Shown piece by piece: positions 6,730-11,963 of a stretch of DNA of 11,963 nt; within the stretch, counting starts at the first letter, position 1; every line of letters starts with the position of its first letter. Under the pieces are notes generated by a model. The model did not search any database. It was not told the DNA's origin and saw only the letters and a program-made list of their open reading frames with translations. A program made the position numbers and the translations under genes. This DNA comes from Candidatus Bipolaricaulota bacterium (GTDB lineage Bacteria; Bipolaricaulota; Bipolaricaulia; RBG-16-55-9; DRXL01), in contig JAOAIA010000044.1 of the NCBI GenBank assembly GCA_026414955.1, positions 1-11,963 on the forward strand, in the 5' to 3' direction.

Positions 6730-7389
6730 TTAAGGGGACTTCTTCGCGAGCGCTTCTTCGATCTTCTGGCGAAAGACGGTGATGGGCTGTGCCCCAACGA
6801 GTAACTCACCGTTGATGAGGAACGCTGGGGTGCCCGTGACGCCCTCGCGCTGACCCAGCGCAAAATCCTCTTGGACTTCGTCAAGATACTTTGACGTATC
6901 CAGGCAGCTATCGAACTGAGCTGCATCGAGACCCAGCTCAGCAGCGACGGCCTTCAAGCGCGACCGCACAAATTCTTGGCCCTGCTGAGTGAGCGCAAAG
7001 AGCTTGTCGTGATACTCCCAGAAGCGCCCTTGCTCGTGGGCGCACTCGGCAGCGAGCGCGGCCCAGCGCGACTGCACCCCCAAGATCGGGAAATTCCGAT
7101 AGATATAGCGCACCTTCCCCGTCTCGATGTACTCTTCTTTCAGGATAGGCAGCGTCTGCACGAAGTGTCTCACGCAGAAGCCGCACTTGAAATCAGCAAA
7201 CTCGACGATCGTGACCGGAGCGTCGGGAGCGCCCTGCGCCGGCTCATCGAGAAGCGCCGTGGGAGTTGGGGCGGTCTGAGCTGGGGGCTGGGGCGCTTCA
7301 GGTTGCTCGCGCTTGGGCTGCAAGAGCAGATACGCCGCAAGAAAACCTGCAACGGCTGCAACGATAATCCAGAGCCATGTATCTCTCAT
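6730..7389 (-). CDS. Membrane-anchored DsbA-like thioredoxin-fold oxidoreductase
   Basis: A 219-residue thiol-disulfide oxidoreductase of the DsbA / BdbD-like (thioredoxin_4) group. One transmembrane segment (about 5-23) anchors it with the domain outside the cytosol. A Pro/Gln/Ala-rich linker (24-55) follows, then the thioredoxin fold with the active-site pair Cys69-Gly-Phe-Cys72 and the cis-proline loop VTGTPAF (Pro188). Cys117 (AAECAHEQGRFW) and Cys162 are also common in this group and may form a second disulfide. It likely introduces or reshuffles disulfides in exported proteins; no DsbB or VKOR partner is in the window. ATG 7389 overlaps the thiolase stop (ATGA, 7386-7389) and the membrane anchor starts there. 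A frame open 61 codons further upstream is antisense-like and lies inside the thiolase gene, so it is rejected. It is the last gene of the four-gene cluster. Confidence 0.93.
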   Translation of the reverse strand: MRDTWLWIIVAAVAGFLAAYLLLQPKREQPEAPQPPAQTAPTPTALLDEPAQGAPDAPVTIVEFADFKCGFCVRHFVQTLPILKEEYIETGKVRYIYRNFPILGVQSRWAALAAECAHEQGRFWEYHDKLFALTQQGQEFVRSRLKAVAAELGLDAAQFDSCLDTSKYLDEVQEDFALGQREGVTGTPAFLINGELLVGAQPITVFRQKIEEALAKKSP

Positions 7390-8552
7390 AGTCGCTCCAC
7401 CGCCAACGAGATCCCCATGCCGCCGCCCATGCAGATCGTCGCCAGCCCGAGCTCGGCGTTGCGATCCCGCATGGCCCAGACAAGTGTCGTCAAGATCCGA
7501 GCGCCGCTCGCGCCGATGGGGTGCCCCAGCGCTATAGCCCCGCCGTGCACGTTGACGCGCGCCCAGTCCCATTCTAGCTCTTTGCCGTCGGCGAGCGTCT
7601 GCGCGGCAAACGCCTCGTTCACCTCGATGAGATCGAAGTCGTTGACCGAGAGCTTCATCTTCGCAAGTAATTTCTTTGTTGACTCGACAGGCGCGTAGAA
7701 GAGATCAATAGGCTCTGTGGCCGCGACGGCGTAGTCTAAAATCTTTGCTAACGGCTTATAGCCGCGCTTCTTGGCTTCATCGCTGGACATAATGAGAAGG
7801 GCTGAAGCGCCGTCGTTGAGGCCAGGAGCGTTCCCCGCGGTGACCGTGCCGCCCTCCTTGAACGCGGGCTTGAGCTTCGCTAATTTCTCTAGCGACGTAT
7901 CTGGGCGGGGCGTCTCGTCCTCGGTGATTGGGCCGTCCTTCGCTTGCAGCGCGACAAGCTCCTTGGCGAACTTTCCGGATTTCATGGCTGCGACGGCTTT
8001 CATGTGGCTCTCATAGGCGAAGCGATCTTGCTCCTCGCGGCTGATCTTCGATTTGTTGGCTGTGTACTCAGCAGCAAGCCCCATGTGCTGGTTCTCAAAG
8101 GCACACCACAGCCCATCGTAGATCATCGCGTCTATGAGCTTTTGGTCACCGAACTTAAAGCCCGCGCGAGCACCCTTAAGCACATAGGGCGTATTGCTCA
8201 TGGACTCCATGCCGCCGGCGATGACGATCTTGGCATCGCCCACTTTGATCGCTTGCGCGGCCATGATGACGGCCTTCAGGCCAGACCCACAGACTTTGTT
8301 GATCGTCACGGCGGGCACCGTGGGGGAGATACCCCCTCGGATCGCAGCTTGGCGTGCTGGAGCTTGGCCCGCGCCCGCCTGCACCACATGCCCCATAATG
8401 ACTTCGTCTACGTCGTCGCCCTTGAGATTCGTGCGCTCTTTGAGCGCACGGATCGCTGCTGCGCCCAGCTCCGTCGCACTGAATTGTGCGAGTCGTCCTT
8501 GGAAGCGCCCCATCGGTGTGCGCACCGCGTCAACGATGACGACGTCAGTCAT
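7386..8552 (-). CDS. Thiolase (acetyl-CoA C-acyltransferase family)
   Basis: A 388-residue thiolase, of normal length, with all catalytic motifs: the acyl-accepting Cys88 (INKVCGSGLK), NEAF (312-315), His344 (GHPIGASGAR) and the general-base Cys374 (CMGGGMG). It either condenses two acetyl-CoA to acetoacetyl-CoA or cleaves 3-ketoacyl-CoA. Sequence alone does not separate the synthetic role (thiolase II, toward isoprenoids or storage polymer) from the degradative one. The loop NAPGLNDG has Pro243 where Ser is common. No other beta-oxidation or mevalonate gene lies nearby, so context does not help. The SD AAGGAGG (8557-8563) overlaps the osmC stop codon, and the thiolase stop overlaps the start of the DsbA-like gene, so translation is probably coupled on both sides. 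Confidence 0.95.
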   Translation of the reverse strand: MTDVVIVDAVRTPMGRFQGRLAQFSATELGAAAIRALKERTNLKGDDVDEVIMGHVVQAGAGQAPARQAAIRGGISPTVPAVTINKVCGSGLKAVIMAAQAIKVGDAKIVIAGGMESMSNTPYVLKGARAGFKFGDQKLIDAMIYDGLWCAFENQHMGLAAEYTANKSKISREEQDRFAYESHMKAVAAMKSGKFAKELVALQAKDGPITEDETPRPDTSLEKLAKLKPAFKEGGTVTAGNAPGLNDGASALLIMSSDEAKKRGYKPLAKILDYAVAATEPIDLFYAPVESTKKLLAKMKLSVNDFDLIEVNEAFAAQTLADGKELEWDWARVNVHGGAIALGHPIGASGARILTTLVWAMRDRNAELGLATICMGGGMGISLAVERL

Positions 8553-8556
8553 AAGA

Positions 8557-8563
8557 CCTCCTT
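8557..8563 (-). promoter_or_regulatory. Thiolase SD overlapping the osmC stop
   Basis: TAAGGAGG on the minus strand combines the osmC stop codon TAA (8562-8564) with a full SD AAGGAGG four bases before the thiolase ATG. Ribosomes that finish osmC can restart directly, which supports translational coupling. Confidence 0.8.
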
Positions 8564-8978
8564 AGGTGGGATTGATCTGATACTCATAGGAGACTTCAGC
8601 TTTGGGCTTGAGCGAGTTCGAGACCGAACAGTATTTCTCTAGCGAGAGATCAATCGCCTTTTTGAGCTTCTCCTCGGGGACGTCGCCCCAGATTCTATAG
8701 AGCACTCTGATTTTCGTGAAGTACTTGGGATGCTCGGGGGCGCGCTCCCCGTCAACCTTCATCTCGAAGCGCGTGAACTTGACTTGCATCTTGCGCAAGA
8801 TCGAGACGACGTCCATCCCCGTGCAGCCCCCAAGTGCGATGAGCACCATCTCCATAGGGCGCGGGCCGGTGTCGTGTCCCCCCACCTCTTCCGTGGTGTC
8901 CATGACGACGGCGTGGCCGCTCTCGCTCGTCGCTACAAACTGCATTCCCTCCACCAATCGCACCGTAGCGCTGGGCAT
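8562..8978 (-). CDS. OsmC/YhfA-family protein
   Basis: A 138-residue OsmC-fold protein. Members of the family are cysteine-based peroxidases that reduce organic hydroperoxides, or close relatives of less defined role (YhfA type). Both family cysteines are present: Cys52 in ALGGCTGMDV at the start of the central helix, and Cys117 in LEKYCSVSN. The RPMEMVL segment before Cys52 matches the family helix cap. The short length and the missing long N-terminal extension fit the YhfA/OsmC-like subgroup rather than a classic Ohr. It should act in the cytosol. ATG 8978 has the SD AGGGAGGG seven bases upstream (8986-8993), overlapping the stop of the small basic ORF, and only nine bases separate its stop from the thiolase start. 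The family is certain; the physiological substrate is not. Confidence 0.93.
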   Translation of the reverse strand: MPSATVRLVEGMQFVATSESGHAVVMDTTEEVGGHDTGPRPMEMVLIALGGCTGMDVVSILRKMQVKFTRFEMKVDGERAPEHPKYFTKIRVLYRIWGDVPEEKLKKAIDLSLEKYCSVSNSLKPKAEVSYEYQINPT

Positions 8979-8985
8979 GGCGATA

Positions 8986-8993
8986 CCCTCCCT
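8986..8993 (-). promoter_or_regulatory. osmC SD overlapping the small-ORF stop
   Basis: AGGGAGGG lies seven bases before the osmC ATG and overlaps the TAG (8992-8994) of the small basic ORF. This ties translation of the two together and supports the small ORF being real. Confidence 0.75.
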
Positions 8994-9096
8994 ACGGATA
9001 GAGCTTGGCGCGGCGGGCGTGGCGACGCTTGGCCGCCATCTTGCGCTTGAACTTGCGTAACCATTTGGGTCGATACCGTGGGTTCATCTTCGCCAT
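8992..9096 (-). CDS. 34-residue, extremely basic small protein (ribosomal-protein-like)
   Basis: A short ORF, ATG at 9096 and TAG at 8992, begins MAKMNPRYRPKW and continues through RKFKRKMAAKRRH to end in AKLYP. Fifteen of 34 residues are Lys or Arg, one is His, and none is acidic. The SD GAGGAGG (9102-9108) is five bases upstream, as strong as that of any gene here, and the stop overlaps the SD of osmC, so it reads as the first gene of the cluster. The core pattern of basic residues around KRKMA resembles my recollection of the tiny ribosomal proteins bS22 / COX24-C-like and eL41, which are 25-35 residues, nearly all basic, and often missed by annotation. That is a resemblance, not proof; another nucleic-acid-binding microprotein is possible. 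That it is a real gene is likely; its function is open. Confidence 0.72.
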   Translation of the reverse strand: MAKMNPRYRPKWLRKFKRKMAAKRRHARRAKLYP

Positions 9097-9101
9097 AGGA
9101 G

Positions 9102-9108
9102 CCTCCTC
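9102..9108 (-). promoter_or_regulatory. SD of the small basic ORF
   Basis: GAGGAGG on the minus strand lies five bases before ATG 9096. The surrounding 15 bases match those at the M20 peptidase start except for one base. Confidence 0.8.
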
Positions 9109-9112
9109 ACGC

Positions 9113-9139
9113 TAGGGGCAGGCTCTAAACCTGCCCCTA
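9113..9139. repeat. Perfect 10-bp palindromic repeat in the leader of the four-gene cluster
   Basis: TAGGGGCAGG and CCTGCCCCTA are perfect inverted arms around a 7-base loop (CTCTAAA). I recall this type of GGGGCAGG...CCTGCCCC palindrome as a dispersed intergenic repeat in several bacterial genomes; no search was possible. No T-run follows on either strand, so it is not a good intrinsic terminator. It sits between the possible -10 box at 9149-9154 and the SD at 9102-9108, and so would fold at the 5' end of the cluster mRNA. Confidence 0.75.
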
Positions 9140-9148
9140 CACCCTCGT

Positions 9149-9178
9149 ATTGTAACAGAAAATTTTGCACCGAGCCAG
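9149..9178 (-). promoter_or_regulatory. Possible promoter of the four-gene cluster
   Basis: On the minus strand TACAAT (9149-9154) is a five-of-six -10 box, with CTGGCT (9173-9178) 18 bases upstream as a poor -35 box. Transcription would start near 9142, just before the palindrome. Alternatively the cluster may be read through from the MFS gene, which ends at 9181. Confidence 0.35.
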
Positions 9179-9180
9179 AT

Positions 9181-10341
9181 TCATTCCCATCGCGCCGTCA
9201 GCACGAAGAACGCGAGGCTCACCGCTGCAAGCGCCGCGCCGTAGAAGAACGTGAGCGCAGGGGAGAAGCCCCAAAGCACCCCAGCGATAAAGCTGCCCAG
9301 CAGTGAGCCAAACCCGGCGCACATGTGAAAAAGCCCAAGGGCAGTCCCGCGACGCTCCGGCGGCGCCAAGTCTGCAGCAAACGCGCGCTGGTTCGACTCG
9401 ATAAAAGCATACGCGATCCCATAGAGCGCAAAGAATGGCACAAAAAGCTCTAAGCCCTGCGCGAACGCAAACCCTAAAGACGTTACGCCAAAGAGCAGAT
9501 ACCCCATGAGCACGACGGCACGCCGCCCGATCTTGTCCGAGAGCATCCCCACAGGGAGCGCACAGAACGTGTAGGTGAAGTTATAGAGCACATACATGGC
9601 GATGGGCAGACCAACAGCAAGCTTGTCCGTGTACGCTGCATTCACTTTGAGCAAGAAGAACATATAGCTGAAGTTCGCCAAAGCAAAGACGGCCATCCCG
9701 AAGAGATTGAGATAGAATTTTTTCGGCAGCTCGCGCAAGCCGTCAAAGAGCTTTTTGCGCTGAGCTGCGCTCACAGATTCGGAGACGAAGCTCAACGGGA
9801 TGAGCGACGCCAACGAGATCAGCCCGCCCACGAGGATGATCCCCGGCACAGGCAGGCCCAGCCACCAGAAGAGCACGAACGCCAACGCCGCCCCCAGAAG
9901 TGCCCCAGCCGTATCCAGCGCGCGATGGAACCCGAAGTTCGCCCCGCGCGTCATTTCTGTAACAGCATCGGCGATGAGCGCGTCGCGGGGGGCCGTGCGC
10001 ATTCCCTTGCCCACTCTGTCGAGCACCCTGAAGGCCAACGCCATCGCCCAGTGAGTCGAGAACGGCAACGCGATGCGAAAGACCGAGGGGATGAGATAGC
10101 CCAAAAACACTAAGGGCTTCTTGCGCCCTAGTCTATCAGCAAGGCTTCCAAAGACAAGACTTAAGAGGCTTTTCGTCGCGTCTTCAAGGCCGCCGATCAG
10201 CCCTACGACCCAGCCAGCACTCCCCAGACTCACTAGGAAGACAGGCAGGACGGCCATAATGAGTTCACCCGCGAGATCGTTGAGCAAGCTGACAATCCCT
10301 AACAGAAAGACGGTGCGGCTGATCTGCGCTGAAAGTTTCAT
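9181..10341 (-). CDS. Major facilitator superfamily transporter
   Basis: A 386-residue polytopic inner-membrane protein with about 12 predicted helices in two halves. The MFS motif A between helices 2 and 3 is GSLADRLGRKKP (65-76), and its weaker copy in the second half is GMLSDKIGRRA (265-275). The segment DRVGKGMRTAPRDALIAD (108-125) marks a particular MFS subgroup of putative drug or metabolite exporters. The substrate cannot be predicted. The first possible start is ATG 10341: the first helix begins near residue 10 and the next Met (29) lies within it. No SD is present; instead TATAAT ends six bases before the ATG, so the mRNA should begin at or within a base or two of the start codon. 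The gene is divergent from copA, and the two promoters interleave, so a shared response to metal or another signal is conceivable but unproven. Confidence 0.92.
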   Translation of the reverse strand: MKLSAQISRTVFLLGIVSLLNDLAGELIMAVLPVFLVSLGSAGWVVGLIGGLEDATKSLLSLVFGSLADRLGRKKPLVFLGYLIPSVFRIALPFSTHWAMALAFRVLDRVGKGMRTAPRDALIADAVTEMTRGANFGFHRALDTAGALLGAALAFVLFWWLGLPVPGIILVGGLISLASLIPLSFVSESVSAAQRKKLFDGLRELPKKFYLNLFGMAVFALANFSYMFFLLKVNAAYTDKLAVGLPIAMYVLYNFTYTFCALPVGMLSDKIGRRAVVLMGYLLFGVTSLGFAFAQGLELFVPFFALYGIAYAFIESNQRAFAADLAPPERRGTALGLFHMCAGFGSLLGSFIAGVLWGFSPALTFFYGAALAAVSLAFFVLTARWE

Positions 10342-10347
10342 GGGGGT

Positions 10348-10376
10348 ATTATAATAGTTGACACGCGGACTTGCAT
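10348..10376 (-). promoter_or_regulatory. Promoter of the MFS gene producing a leaderless mRNA
   Basis: A perfect TATAAT on the minus strand (10348-10353) ends six bases before ATG 10341, which puts the expected transcription start on the start codon itself. The -35 candidate ATGCAA (10371-10376, spacer 17) matches only three of six positions. Its spacer contains the -35 box of the copA promoter. Confidence 0.6.
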
Positions 10377-10386
10377 GGAGTATACT
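10358..10386 (+). promoter_or_regulatory. Consensus sigma70 promoter of copA
   Basis: TTGACA (10358-10363), a 17-base spacer and TATACT (10381-10386). The start is expected near 10393, within the GC-rich palindrome. The 17-base spacer argues against MerR/CueR-type activation, which normally uses 19-20 bases, and fits a repressor-controlled promoter. Confidence 0.85.
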
Positions 10387-10393
10387 GGGGTTA

Positions 10394-10410
10394 CCCCACC
10401 CCTGGTGGGG
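10394..10410. promoter_or_regulatory. Palindromic operator candidate (CsoR-like) at the copA start site
   Basis: CCCCACC and GGTGGGG are perfect 7-bp arms around CCT, preceded by TA (TACCCC) and followed by more G. GGGGTTACCCC (10387-10397) forms an overlapping second palindrome. CsoR-family copper repressors bind GC-tract pseudo-palindromes of the TACCCC...GGGG kind next to copA promoters, and this site covers the predicted +1. No csoR gene is in the window and the closing TA on the right arm is missing, so it is a candidate only. As RNA it would also form a stable hairpin at the 5' end of the message. Confidence 0.5.
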
Positions 10411-10428
10411 GGCGTGGAGGTTGCAGCC

Positions 10429-11963
10429 ATGAAGACGGTCTTAAGAATCAAAGGGATGACATGCCAGCACTGTGTCCAGTCTGTCGCGAAAGCCCTGCAG
10501 GGTGTCGCGGGCGTAAGCTCGGTCACCGTGTCGCTGGAGCGTGGCCGCGCCGAAGTCGAGCACAGCGAGGGCGTCTCGACAACAAACTTAACCCAAGCCG
10601 TCACAGATGCGGGCTACGGAGCTGAAGCACTAAGCGAAGACGCTGAAGAAGACGAGCCACGACCTCCGAAAATCCCTCTGAAGATCGAGCTTCCTTTAGG
10701 TGTGAAGGGTTCTCCTCCCCGCGTGGGGGAGGGGCGAGGGGAGAGGTCACTCACCTTGCCCATCGCGGGAATGAGCTGTGCCAGCTGCGTCGCCAAAGTC
10801 GAAAAAGCCCTCACGAGCGTCCCAGGAGTTCTCGACGCCAGCGTGAACTTAGCTACCGAGAGGGCGACCGTGCGCGTCGCTCCGCACGTCACGGCTGAGA
10901 TCCTGAAAGAAGCCGTGCGCCGGATCGGCTACGACGTCCCAGAAGAGAAAACCGTCGTGCGCCATCACGAGGAGCATGAAGCGACGTTGCGTCGGAAACT
11001 CATCGTCTCAGCGGTGCTCACGGGCGCGATCTTCTTCTTGATGTACCCGGGGATGCTGGGGCTGAAGCTGCCCATCGCTGATCAATGGAACTATCTCTTA
11101 CAGTTACTGTTGGCGACGCCGGTGCAGTTTTGGGCCGGCTGGCAGTTCTATCGCGGCGCGTGGGCGGCCGCCCGCAATAAGACAACCGATATGAACACGC
11201 TGATCGCCGTGGGCACGACGGCAGCCTATGGCTACAGCGCCCTCCTGCCGTTCTTCGGTGCCCACGGGCACATGGACTTGTATTTCGACACGTCCGCAGC
11301 GATCATCACGCTGATTCTCTTAGGGCGATTGCTCGAGGCCCGCGCTCGGGGGCGCACTTCTGAAGCGATCAAGAAGCTCATCGGCTTACAAGCCAAAACG
11401 GCTCGCGTCATCCGCAACGGGCAAGAGCGAGATATCCCCGTCGAGGACGTCCAAGTCGGCGATCTCGTGCTCGTGCGTCCTGGTGAAAAAATCCCCGTGG
11501 ACGGCGTCGTCGTCGAGGGCGCTTCGACAATAGACGAGTCAATGATCACCGGGGAATCGCTCCCCGTCGAAAAGCGCCCCGGTGACGAAGTCATCGGCGC
11601 GACGATTAACAAGACCGGCTCGTTCACGTTCAGAGCGACTAAAGTCGGCAGCGAGACCGCCCTCGCGCAGATTATTAGATTAGTCGAAGAAGCGCAAAGC
11701 GCCAAGCCCCCTATCGCCAAGCTTGTGGACGTGATTGCGAGTTACTTCGTCCCGGCTGTCATCGGGATTGCTATTGTGACGTTCTTCGGTTGGTATCTCT
11801 TTGGGCCGCAGCCGGCGCTCACGAAAGCCCTCTTGAACTGTGTCGCGGTCTTGATCATCGCGTGCCCGTGCGCCTTGGGCTTGGCCACGCCCACGAGCAT
11901 CATGGTGGGCACGGGCAAGGGCGCAGAACACGGGATTCTCATCCGTGGCGGCGATGCGCTCGA
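10429..11963 (+). CDS. copA: Copper-translocating P1B-type ATPase (partial, C-terminus outside window)
   Basis: The 511 residues present run in one uninterrupted frame to the window edge; full CopA is about 750-850. Two heavy-metal-associated domains come first, with GMTCQHC (Cys12, Cys15) and GMSCASC (Cys117, Cys120). Then come membrane helices, the actuator domain with TGES (374-377), and the ion-channel motif Cys479-Pro-Cys481. The phosphorylation site DKTGT should lie just past the edge. CPC plus twin CxxC domains indicates Cu(I) export across the inner membrane; Ag(I) is also possible. The SD GGAGG (10416-10420) is eight bases before ATG 10429. The linker between the two metal-binding domains is unusually long and its last part (residues 91-106, Gly/Arg/Glu/Pro-rich) is encoded by a palindromic repeat-like sequence. 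Promoter and palindrome upstream suggest copper-responsive repression. Confidence 0.95.
   Translation, partial: MKTVLRIKGMTCQHCVQSVAKALQGVAGVSSVTVSLERGRAEVEHSEGVSTTNLTQAVTDAGYGAEALSEDAEEDEPRPPKIPLKIELPLGVKGSPPRVGEGRGERSLTLPIAGMSCASCVAKVEKALTSVPGVLDASVNLATERATVRVAPHVTAEILKEAVRRIGYDVPEEKTVVRHHEEHEATLRRKLIVSAVLTGAIFFLMYPGMLGLKLPIADQWNYLLQLLLATPVQFWAGWQFYRGAWAAARNKTTDMNTLIAVGTTAAYGYSALLPFFGAHGHMDLYFDTSAAIITLILLGRLLEARARGRTSEAIKKLIGLQAKTARVIRNGQERDIPVEDVQVGDLVLVRPGEKIPVDGVVVEGASTIDESMITGESLPVEKRPGDEVIGATINKTGSFTFRATKVGSETALAQIIRLVEEAQSAKPPIAKLVDVIASYFVPAVIGIAIVTFFGWYLFGPQPALTKALLNCVAVLIIACPCALGLATPTSIMVGTGKGAEHGILIRGGDAL
10706..10747. repeat. Repeat-like GC palindrome read in frame inside copA
   Basis: CCTCCCC (10714-10720) and GGGGAGG (10726-10732) form a 7-bp inverted repeat around GCGTG, followed by GGGGCGAGGGGAGAGG. 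The composition and arrangement are those of common intergenic GC-rich palindromic repeats, unlike the codon pattern on either side. It adds about 16 residues (GVKGSPP through GRGER) to the interdomain linker without breaking the frame. That it arose by insertion is an inference; no second copy is present in the window. Confidence 0.55.

Noticed and set aside
6730..7572. 280-residue version of the DsbA-like protein
   Set aside because: The first 61 residues come from an out-of-frame reading of the thiolase gene; the membrane anchor starts at ATG 7389, which overlaps the thiolase stop.
6976..7698. Plus-strand frame of 240 residues, and another of 232 residues at 7944-8642
   Set aside because: They run opposite to the DsbA-like, thiolase and osmC genes, which carry full catalytic motifs; low-complexity composition typical of shadow frames.
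9113..9139. Palindrome as the intrinsic terminator of the MFS gene
   Set aside because: No T-run follows on the minus strand; the SD of the small ORF follows instead.
10358..10386. MerR/CueR-activated copA promoter
   Set aside because: The spacer is 17 bases with consensus hexamers, whereas MerR-family activation uses a lengthened 19-20 base spacer with a dyad inside it.
11232..11720. Minus-strand frame of 162 residues within copA
   Set aside because: Antisense to the CopA actuator domain; Ser/Thr/Pro-rich shadow composition and no SD.

Overview
The window looks like ordinary chromosomal DNA of a bacterium: densely packed, moderately GC-rich, with strong Shine-Dalgarno (SD) sequences and sigma70-type promoters (TTGACA-17-TATACT occurs twice, exactly). 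The phylum cannot be fixed from the sequence. The mix of housekeeping genes, two peptidases, a degradative-type thiolase and several kinds of small dispersed palindromes would fit an uncultured, possibly thermophilic lineage, but that is only an impression. There is no rRNA, tRNA, CRISPR array, insertion sequence or phage gene.

Layout. (1) 5-1858, minus: uvrC, nucleotide excision repair. (2) 1938-5140, plus: an M20 metallopeptidase and an S9 prolyl-oligopeptidase-family serine peptidase, overlapping by ATGA and driven by a promoter back to back with that of uvrC. (3) 5140-5308: a gene-free stretch with a terminator and palindromic repeats, forming the 3' region of a cold-shock gene (csp, 5309-5515, minus). 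The csp gene has a perfect promoter and an untranslated leader of about 130 nt. (4) 5764-6726, plus: a secreted six-blade kelch propeller. (5) 6730-9096, minus: a tight four-gene cluster. In transcription order it is a previously uncalled 34-residue, extremely basic small protein (8992-9096), an OsmC-family thiol peroxidase-like protein, a thiolase, and a membrane-anchored DsbA-like thioredoxin. Stop codons overlap the next SD or start. (6) 9181-10341, minus: an MFS transporter. (7) 10429 to the window end, plus: a copper-type P1B ATPase (CopA), cut by the window edge, divergent from the MFS gene with interleaved promoters and a GC-rich palindrome at the predicted transcription start.

How the genes work together. 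The two peptidases probably form a cytosolic peptide-recycling pair. The OsmC and DsbA proteins suggest a thiol-redox theme beside the thiolase. CopA with its palindromic operator candidate suggests copper-responsive efflux.

The points most worth a second look are the 34-residue basic ORF, which resembles very small ribosomal proteins; a repeat-like palindrome read in frame in the linker between the two metal-binding domains of CopA; two genes whose -10 box sits so close to the start codon that their mRNAs should be leaderless (MFS) or nearly so (uvrC); and the structured leader and tail of csp. I found no clearly new multi-gene defence or mobile system.
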